A stretch of 6,212 nucleotides of DNA from positions 1 to 6,212 of the forward strand of contig JAPHRB010000034.1 of NCBI GenBank assembly GCA_026197015.1, written 5' to 3'. The first letter of the stretch is position 1. The number at the start of each line of letters is the position of its first letter. A program made the position numbers and the translations under genes. Under the pieces are notes generated by a model. That model had not been told where the DNA came from and made no database searches. It was given only the letters and a program-made list of their open reading frames with translations. Shown in pieces: positions 1 through 3,920 of the stretch. This DNA is from Gammaproteobacteria bacterium. Lineage in GTDB: Bacteria; Pseudomonadota; Gammaproteobacteria; SZUA-229.

Positions 1-54
1 AGCATCGGCCTTCTAAGCCGAGGGTAACAGGTTCGAGTCCTGTCAGGCGCACCA
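1..54 (+). tRNA. tRNA-Arg (anticodon TCT), 5' part outside the window
   Basis: This is the 3' two thirds of a tRNA gene. The anticodon stem pairs 5-9 with 17-21 around the 7-nt loop at 10-16, which carries anticodon TCT at 12-14 and so reads AGA as arginine. The T-arm is 27-31/39-43 with the canonical TTCGAGT loop. Positions 44-50 are the 3' acceptor strand, A51 the discriminator, and CCA (52-54) is encoded. The D-arm and 5' acceptor strand lie before the window, so acceptor pairing cannot be tested. It leads a cluster with a decayed second Arg copy and tRNA-His, and a terminator at 337-367 probably closes the whole transcript. Confidence 0.93.
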
Positions 55-80
55 TTTTAAATGAGCTATATATAATATGT

Positions 81-236
81 TAGCTCATCTGGATAGAGCA
101 TCGACCTTCTAAGCTGAGGGTGGCAGGTTCGACAAAATTGTCTGGAGCAATTTTGAACATGATCAATTGTATTTTATTGACCATGGCCCGAAGGGTGGAG
201 GGCAGGATGCCCGGAATAATCCTGTCAGGCGCACCA
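81..236 (+). pseudogene. Decayed tRNA-Arg(TCT) copy split in the T-loop by an 87-nt insert
   Basis: Positions 97-132 match the upstream tRNA-Arg (1-36) at 32 of 36 positions, and 220-236 match its 3' end (38-54) exactly, including CCA. A D-arm is present (stem 83-86/96-99) and the anticodon is still TCT (108-110). Several things argue against a working tRNA. No 5' acceptor strand before 81 can pair with the 3' acceptor strand. Two substitutions in the anticodon stem are not compensatory, leaving one A-C mismatch and one G-U pair. The T-loop is broken after TTCGA by the insert at 133-219. Removing the insert would restore a T-arm but not the acceptor stem. It lies in the tRNA operon and is probably co-transcribed with tRNA-His. 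It may instead be a tRNA-derived structured RNA rather than simple debris. Confidence 0.75.
133..219 (+). other. Structured 87-nt insert: chain of hairpins inside the tRNA-Arg relic
   Basis: Nearly all of this insert can fold. Hairpin 1 is a perfect 8-bp stem (133-140/148-155) with a 7-nt loop. Hairpin 2 is a 9-bp stem with one A-C mismatch (159-167/176-184) and an 8-nt loop. Hairpin 3 is a GC-rich element, either 200-203/209-212 around AGGAT or the alternative 186-189/200-203. The 3' part (about 185-214) is much more GC-rich than its surroundings. No open frame or RBS of note lies in it. The fold was worked out by eye. Its form suggests an RNA or a mobile repeat unit rather than random decay, but I cannot name a family. 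Confidence 0.6.
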
Positions 237-242
237 TTTTAA
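220..242 (+). repeat. Second copy of the tRNA-Arg 3' end (23-bp direct repeat of 38-60)
   Basis: Positions 38-60 and 220-242 are identical over 23 bases. The repeat covers the 3' half of the T-arm, the 3' acceptor strand, CCA and seven bases of spacer beyond it. Because identity continues past CCA, the segment was duplicated as DNA together with flanking sequence and was not just conserved as tRNA. The arrangement recalls the rtT repeats of the E. coli tyrT operon, which begin with the 3' end of the tRNA gene. I draw this only as an analogy of layout. Confidence 0.85.
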
Positions 243-250
243 CGTTTTAT

Positions 251-327
251 GGTGGGTGTAGCTCAGTTGGTAGAGCCCCGGATTGTGATTCCGGATGTCG
301 CGGGTTCGAGTCCCGTCACTCACCCCA
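251..327 (+). tRNA. tRNA-His (anticodon GTG)
   Basis: This is a complete 77-nt tRNA including the extra 5' G typical of tRNA-His (G-1 at 251, opposite discriminator C324). The acceptor stem is 252-258/317-323 with one G-U pair. The D-stem is 261-264/273-276, and the anticodon stem is 278-282/290-294 with loop 283-289 and GTG at 285-287. The T-arm is 300-304/312-316 with loop TTCGAGT. CCA is encoded at 325-327. It begins 14 bases after the CCA of the decayed Arg copy and is followed ten bases later by an intrinsic terminator, so it is the last gene of the tRNA transcript. Confidence 0.97.
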
Positions 328-336
328 GTATAATCA

Positions 337-367
337 AGCACTTACAGAAATGTAGGTGCTTTTTTTT
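337..367 (+). terminator. Intrinsic terminator of the tRNA operon
   Basis: A 10-bp stem (337-346/351-360, one G-U pair) closes on a GAAA tetraloop and runs straight into eight T's (360-367). It lies just after tRNA-His and has the right form and place to end the tRNA transcript. Confidence 0.92.
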
Positions 368-420
368 GCCTGCATTTATATAAAAGTATATATAGGCTTT
401 TAATGTGTTTATGAAATTAC

Positions 421-457
421 AAGGTAGTATTTTTATATATTTCAGTTTAACTACCTT
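421..457. promoter_or_regulatory. 8+8 bp dyad upstream of the sigma-54-type promoter (possible activator site)
   Basis: AAGGTAGT (421-428) is repeated in perfect inverted form at 450-457, with 21 AT-rich bases between. Its centre is about 110 bases before the start site predicted from the promoter at 523-538, within the usual range for enhancer-binding activators. The wide gap between arms is unusual for such sites, so this is only a candidate. The rest of 368-520 is AT-rich with nothing else I can name. Confidence 0.25.
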
Positions 458-522
458 TAAGTGTATTTAATAACAGGCATGTTTTAATTTATATTTGAGT
501 TAAAAAACATGAAACTCATATA

Positions 523-538
523 TGGTGTAAATATTGCT
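523..538 (+). promoter_or_regulatory. Sigma-54 (RpoN) -24/-12 promoter candidate
   Basis: TGGTGT, five bases, then TTGCT fits the RpoN consensus TGGCAC-N5-TTGCW. The invariant GG (524-525) and GC (536-537) are exactly ten bases apart. The predicted start is near 548-549, giving a leader of about 43 nt to the ATG at 592. PEP-CTERM proteins are known in some bacteria to depend on RpoN and the PrsK/PrsR two-component system, which fits the gene downstream. The -24 half is imperfect (TGT instead of CAC). Confidence 0.5.
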
Positions 539-591
539 TATTAATTTTAAAACGTTAATTAATTCAATTAAAGTGTAAAGGGAATCAACAA

Positions 592-1278
592 ATGAAAATC
601 TGTAAATTAACGATAGCTGTTTCAGTGTATCTCATATCAACCGGGGCAAATGCTGCGCTTCTCGAACGCCTGGATGGTTTGGCTTATTATGATACTGAAG
701 CTGATTTAACCTGGCTGGCGGACGCTAATATGGGCGGTATGATGGGCTGGTCTGAAGCGAATGACTGGGCGGCCACCTTAAATATTAGTGGTGTGACTGG
801 CTGGCGTTTACCAGAAACGGTAGATGTTGGTAATGACGGTGTTACACCCAATAGTGTGTTTATTGAATTACCAGGAGTTGATGCTGGTTATAACATTACT
901 TCACCCAGTGAAATGTCTAATATGTATTATAACGTGCTTGGTAATACTGCTTATGTAGATGAAAATGCACATAATATAGGTTGTTCATCTCCGGATAGTG
1001 CTCCTGAATATTGTTTAGAAAATACAGGCCCTTTTAGTAATATACAAACATCCCTTTATTGGTCGTCTACTGGAGATGTTACTCATAGTGGTTATGCTTG
1101 GTATTTTGAGATGATGACTGGTTATCAATGGACTGCAAATACTGGTATTCAAGGTTATGCGTGGGCTGTTCATACAGGAGATGTTAGTGCTGTGCCAGTG
1201 CCGGCTGCTGTGTGGTTATTTGGTTCAGGTCTTCTTGCTTTAGCTGGTTTAGCGAAGCATAAGAAAACTTCTATTTAA
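592..1278 (+). CDS. Secreted DUF1566 (Lcl-like) protein with VPxPA/PEP-CTERM-type sorting signal
   Basis: The product is a 228-residue exported protein, probably surface-anchored or released. Residues 1-21 form a signal peptide ending in the cleavage motif ANA. The body carries DUF1566/Lcl landmarks: LTWLADAN (39-46), TGWRLPE (69-75) and YWSST (156-160). It is rich in Trp, Tyr, Gly and Asn, has just two cysteines in the mature part (131, 141), and may bind ligands or carbohydrates. The tail VPVPA (201-205), a hydrophobic segment (about 205-221) and basic KHKK match the VPxPA variant of PEP-CTERM, which an exosortase-type enzyme processes in the inner membrane. That enzyme is not in this window. 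The start is set by the signal peptide and AAAGGGA (577-583) nine bases before the ATG. A sigma-54-type promoter precedes it and a terminator follows, so it appears monocistronic. The exact function is unknown. Confidence 0.88.
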   Translation: MKICKLTIAVSVYLISTGANAALLERLDGLAYYDTEADLTWLADANMGGMMGWSEANDWAATLNISGVTGWRLPETVDVGNDGVTPNSVFIELPGVDAGYNITSPSEMSNMYYNVLGNTAYVDENAHNIGCSSPDSAPEYCLENTGPFSNIQTSLYWSSTGDVTHSGYAWYFEMMTGYQWTANTGIQGYAWAVHTGDVSAVPVPAAVWLFGSGLLALAGLAKHKKTSI

Positions 1279-1293
1279 CTTTCTTTTTATTTC

Positions 1294-1317
1294 AGGCAGT
1301 TATCTTACTGTCTTTTT
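1294..1317 (+). terminator. Intrinsic terminator after the VPxPA-anchor gene
   Basis: A 7-bp stem with one G-U pair (1294-1300/1307-1313), a 6-nt loop and a five-T tail (1313-1317) lie 15 bases past the stop codon. The stem is modest but the position is right. Confidence 0.6.
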
Positions 1318-1894
1318 AATGTTGAAGCTTTGTGGGTATTTTAAGTGCAAACTCATTAGCTAGGATTCAACTGTTAAGTAGTAATGGTAAATCGGTGCTA
1401 GAGCAAGATAAGCTCTAGTATCAAATACGCATTCTGGCTTCAATTTGAACACTTTTTTATAACTTATAAAAAGCCTAATCAGCTTATTCCGCACAGCTAA
1501 GCAGAAAACCAGTAATCGATATTCATATGGTGCAAGTTGTTATATCTGTTGGTTTGAGTCGTTTTGCTTTATTCGTCAGAGAGAAAAATTAACCATCGAG
1601 AAAATGCTTAACGTGATAATAGATGTTGATTCTGCGAGTGAGGTGAGACGATCAATAAGTATAATAACCCAAAGCTGACATTCACCTTCATAAACCCTAT
1701 ATGTGGTTTTTTTACAGTAATCGTTGCTGAGAATAAATATATCAATTAACTCTATTTAAAACAGTTGCTTATAAAAACGACATGACTTTTGAGTGATTTG
1801 ATCATTGTGTGATAAATTTAACAAATGTGTAAAGGAATATAATAAACGAATAAAACACTCACTCTTAGAATTAATTCAACACCTGCATAATAGG

Positions 1895-1917
1895 CTCCGC
1901 CCAGTTGCGGAGTTTTT
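1895..1917 (+). terminator. Orphan intrinsic terminator in the intergenic region
   Basis: CTCCGC (1895-1900) pairs perfectly with GCGGAG (1907-1912) around a 6-nt loop and is followed by five T's. No gene ends just upstream, so it terminates either an unrecognised small RNA or a gene that has decayed. Confidence 0.7.
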
Positions 1918-2300
1918 ATGGCTTAAATAAAAAGTTACGAGCATCCGCTATTGGCCGTCTGCAAGCTATCGGTTTTTGACTCAAAACCGTCATTCGTGTT
2001 TTAAATGTCTCGATGTTATTTTTCTTTGTAGGCTCTGATTTAAGCGTTAACTATCAGTTGAATTAAGTTTATTGTTATCGTTTGTTTCTAATGTGTGTTG
2101 TCTTCATATCTTATAAACATTTTTAAGTCTTCTCCAAATAATATTAAATTATTTTTCCTTGTACATGTCGCTTCATATGGTCAGGTATATTATCGATAGC
2201 TCTTGTGGGCATTGTGGTTTCTGGGTGCTTTTTTATTGTAGTTTTTTTATCTTTATTTATCGATTAAGACCTAATAGTTCGTAGGAAGAAAGAAGGTCAG

Positions 2301-2318
2301 CGAGCTGGACTCGAATCA
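2301..2318 (-). repeat. tRNA-Asn T-arm fragment (18 bp)
   Basis: These 18 bases match 2446-2463, the T-loop, T-stem 3' strand and adjoining acceptor bases of the intact tRNA-Asn, at 16 positions with no gaps, including an unbroken 11-base core (2305-2315). The orientation is the same and the spacing is 145 bases. Similarity stops on both sides. It looks like a remnant of a second tRNA or the far end of an old tRNA-targeted insertion. Part of the match is the general T-loop motif, so a common origin is likely but not certain. Confidence 0.45.
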
Positions 2319-2366
2319 TTATCACCATATAAATGAATGAGTTAGAAATAGATAAAAATTATGGGC

Positions 2367-2402
2367 AAAAAAAAACGAGCTAGCAAAATTGCTTAACTCG
2401 TT
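2367..2402 (-). terminator. Intrinsic terminator of tRNA-Asn (minus strand)
   Basis: Read on the minus strand, ACGAG and CTCGT form the outer stem (2398-2402 with 2375-2379), an internal mismatch follows, and AGCAA/TTGCT forms an inner 5-bp stem. A run of nine T's (2367-2375 complement) comes next. It lies 35 bases beyond the CCA end of tRNA-Asn. Confidence 0.8.
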
Positions 2403-2437
2403 GTTTTATATAGCAAATATGAACCTGCTATGAAATA

Positions 2438-2513
2438 TGGCTCCCCGACCTGGACTCGAACCAGGGACAAACGGATTAACAGTCCGTTGCTCTACCAACT
2501 GAGCTATCAGGGA
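2438..2513 (-). tRNA. tRNA-Asn (anticodon GTT)
   Basis: This is a complete 76-nt tRNA on the minus strand. The acceptor strands are 2513-2507 and 2448-2442 with one G-U pair, the discriminator is G, and CCA is encoded (2440-2438). The anticodon loop CTGTTAA carries GTT (complement of 2478-2480) and so reads AAC/AAU as asparagine. The T-arm has the canonical TTCGAGT loop. It has its own promoter (2570-2598) and terminator (2367-2402), and lies about 100 bases downstream of the aminotransferase gene on the same strand, from which it may also receive read-through. Confidence 0.97.
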
Positions 2514-2569
2514 ATGGTAGATATTTTCAATGTTATTGCTGCTTGAAACATGACGTTTCGAGGGGCGCT

Positions 2570-2598
2570 ATAATACTGATTCACCCCTTGTCGGTCAA
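2570..2598 (-). promoter_or_regulatory. Sigma-70 promoter for tRNA-Asn with GC-rich discriminator
   Basis: On the minus strand, TTGACC (2598-2593), a 17-base spacer and TATTAT (2575-2570) form a near-consensus promoter. It is followed at once by AGCGCCCC, a GC-rich discriminator typical of stable-RNA promoters under stringent control. The start would be near 2563, about 50 bases before the mature 5' end of tRNA-Asn. The -35 box is only 14 bases past the stop codon of the aminotransferase gene. Confidence 0.8.
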
Positions 2599-2612
2599 CA
2601 CTAATTTACTGA

Positions 2613-3791
2613 TTAACCAACAAATTTCTTAATTCTATCCAGTGCTTTCTCTAAACTTCCCATATCAGTGGCAAAAGAGATGCGCATATGGCCGGGACTA
2701 CCAAAAGCTGAGCCAGGAACCAGAGCAACTTCGGCTTCCGCAAGAATCTTTTCTGCCAGTTTGACATCGTCTTTTATGCCCATTTTTTTCATTACCTGGC
2801 TGAAGTCGGGGAAGATATAAAAAGTGCCGTCACTGGCAATGCTCTCTACACCGTCAATTTTATTAAGTTCTGCCAGCACAAAATCGTGGCGCTCTTTAAA
2901 TGCCTTATTCATCTCATCCAGACGAGACTGGTCACCTTCGAGTGCCGCCTGAGCCGCAACCTGTGAAATAGAAGTGGGGTTTGAGGTGCTCTGAGACTGG
3001 ATCTTTTTCATGTTTTTGATTAGATCAGCCGGGCCTGCAGCGTAACCGATGCGCCAGCCTGTCATAGCATAGGCCTTGGAGACGCCATTTAGTACAACCG
3101 TACGCTCGTAAAGATCTGGGCAGGCATTAACGATGTTACAGAAGGCTTCTTCAGTCCAGAGGATCTTTTCATACATATCATCTGTGGCAATGATGATATC
3201 TGGGTACTGGCGTAATACGTCACCCAATGCTTCTAACTCAGCCATAGAATAGGATTTCCCCGATGGATTAGAAGGACTGTTAATGACAAACAGGCGTGTT
3301 TTATCTGTTATGGCGGCTTTTAGCTGGTCCGGGGTGATTTTAAAGCCCTGTGACTGGTCGCCCTGTACAATTACGGGTTCTGCATCAGCCAGTAATACCA
3401 TGTCGGGGTAGGACACCCAGTAAGGCGCAGGAATAATGACTTCATCCCCGGGGTTGAGTAATGCCTGAGCCATATTAAAGAAACTCTGTTTACCCCCGCA
3501 TGAAACCAGTACCTGGTCTGCAACGTAGTTTAAACCGTTATCTTTAGAAAATTTGTTTATAATGGCCTGTTTAAGGCTGGGCATACCATCAACCGCAGTA
3601 TATTTTGTCTGGTTGTTGTTGATAGCTTCAATCGCCGCCTGTTTTACGTGGTCAGGTGTCGCGAAATCGGGCTCACCTGCGGCAAGGCCAATGACATCTT
3701 TGCCTTCGGAACGTAATTGTTGTGCCAATGCGGTAACGGCTAATGTAGGTGAAGGTTTTACTTTTTGAATTCTATTGGATGCTTGTGCCAA
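2613..3791 (-). CDS. aspC: Class I aminotransferase, aspartate aminotransferase type (Ib), TTG start
   Basis: This is a 392-residue cytoplasmic PLP enzyme of fold type I that probably moves an amino group between aspartate and 2-oxoglutarate. Family landmarks are all present: AAGEPDF (37-43), SCGGKQ (98-103), Y124-W125 beside the cofactor, N175 in NPSG, D204 for the pyridine nitrogen with Y207, the Schiff-base lysine K239 in SKAYAMTGWRIGY, R247 for the phosphate, and R370 in MRISFA for the substrate carboxylate. K101 in GGKQ is probably the residue that recognises acidic substrates in this subgroup, which supports aspartate. The start is TTG (3791-3789) with AGGG nine bases upstream. No ATG exists before residue 70, and the length and N-terminus fit the family. 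It is divergent from uvrB, an order also known from Pseudomonas. The exact substrate range, and whether aspC or another symbol applies, is inferred. Confidence 0.93.
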   Translation of the reverse strand: MAQASNRIQKVKPSPTLAVTALAQQLRSEGKDVIGLAAGEPDFATPDHVKQAAIEAINNNQTKYTAVDGMPSLKQAIINKFSKDNGLNYVADQVLVSCGGKQSFFNMAQALLNPGDEVIIPAPYWVSYPDMVLLADAEPVIVQGDQSQGFKITPDQLKAAITDKTRLFVINSPSNPSGKSYSMAELEALGDVLRQYPDIIIATDDMYEKILWTEEAFCNIVNACPDLYERTVVLNGVSKAYAMTGWRIGYAAGPADLIKNMKKIQSQSTSNPTSISQVAAQAALEGDQSRLDEMNKAFKERHDFVLAELNKIDGVESIASDGTFYIFPDFSQVMKKMGIKDDVKLAEKILAEAEVALVPGSAFGSPGHMRISFATDMGSLEKALDRIKKFVG

Positions 3792-3817
3792 AGCGATATA
3801 CCCTGTCTGATTGAGTT

Positions 3818-3846
3818 TTTATAATTCTGAGTGTGAGTATAAACAA
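3818..3846 (-). promoter_or_regulatory. Sigma-70 promoter candidate for the aminotransferase gene
   Basis: On the minus strand, TTGTTT (3846-3841), a 17-base spacer and TATAAA (3823-3818) precede the TTG start by about 26 bases. On the plus strand the same bases include TATAAT (3820-3825), but I find no -35 box at the right distance, so a uvrB promoter cannot be assigned with any confidence. Confidence 0.4.
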
Positions 3847-3920
3847 AGTTGCTTGTGTTTGTCCTATCCCAAAGGGTAGTAAAACGCATTTTTTTTCAGT
3901 TTTTTTTAAAGTTTTTTATA

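Larger units (their letters stand above)
1318..2366. other. About 1 kb without a convincing gene
   Basis: No reading frame here has a good start, RBS and recognisable product. What it holds: a perfect 7-bp hairpin at 1398-1404/1412-1418; an AT palindrome at 1451-1471; a weak terminator-like hairpin with seven T's at 1692-1713; a leader-like stretch at 1827-1845 resembling the leader of the gene at 592; a clean terminator at 1895-1917; a perfect 7-bp hairpin at 1970-1976/1983-1989; a doubtful 39-codon frame at 2165-2284; and a tRNA T-arm fragment at 2301-2318. The length, the orphan terminator and the tRNA fragment suggest decayed genes or a lost insertion. Confidence 0.6.

Noticed and set aside
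133..219. Self-splicing intron in a tRNA
   Set aside because: At 87 nt it is far too short for a group I or II intron. The T-loop is not a known site for them in bacteria, and the host tRNA lacks a 5' acceptor strand, so splicing would not rescue it.
167..355. 62-codon open frame on the plus strand
   Set aside because: It runs through the tRNA-Arg relic, tRNA-His and the terminator. Its translation is just the tRNA sequence read as protein.
1592..1680. Short plus-strand frame of 24 codons beginning at the ATG near 1603
   Set aside because: There is no RBS and no recognisable motif, it is very short, and similar frames are expected by chance in AT-rich DNA.
1692..1713. Terminator-like hairpin with seven T's
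   Set aside because: The stem is only 5 AT-rich bp with an 8-nt loop and no gene ends nearby. It is too weak to call as a terminator.
3553..3768. 71-codon plus-strand frame inside the aminotransferase gene
   Set aside because: It is antisense to a well-conserved coding region, with no family resemblance and no RBS.
3849..3920. 24-codon upstream extension of uvrB from TTG 3849
   Set aside because: The extension is low-complexity (T-rich, Phe-rich), has no RBS and is absent from the UvrB family. ATG 3921 gives the standard N-terminus and E. coli-like numbering (K45, Y92-Y96).
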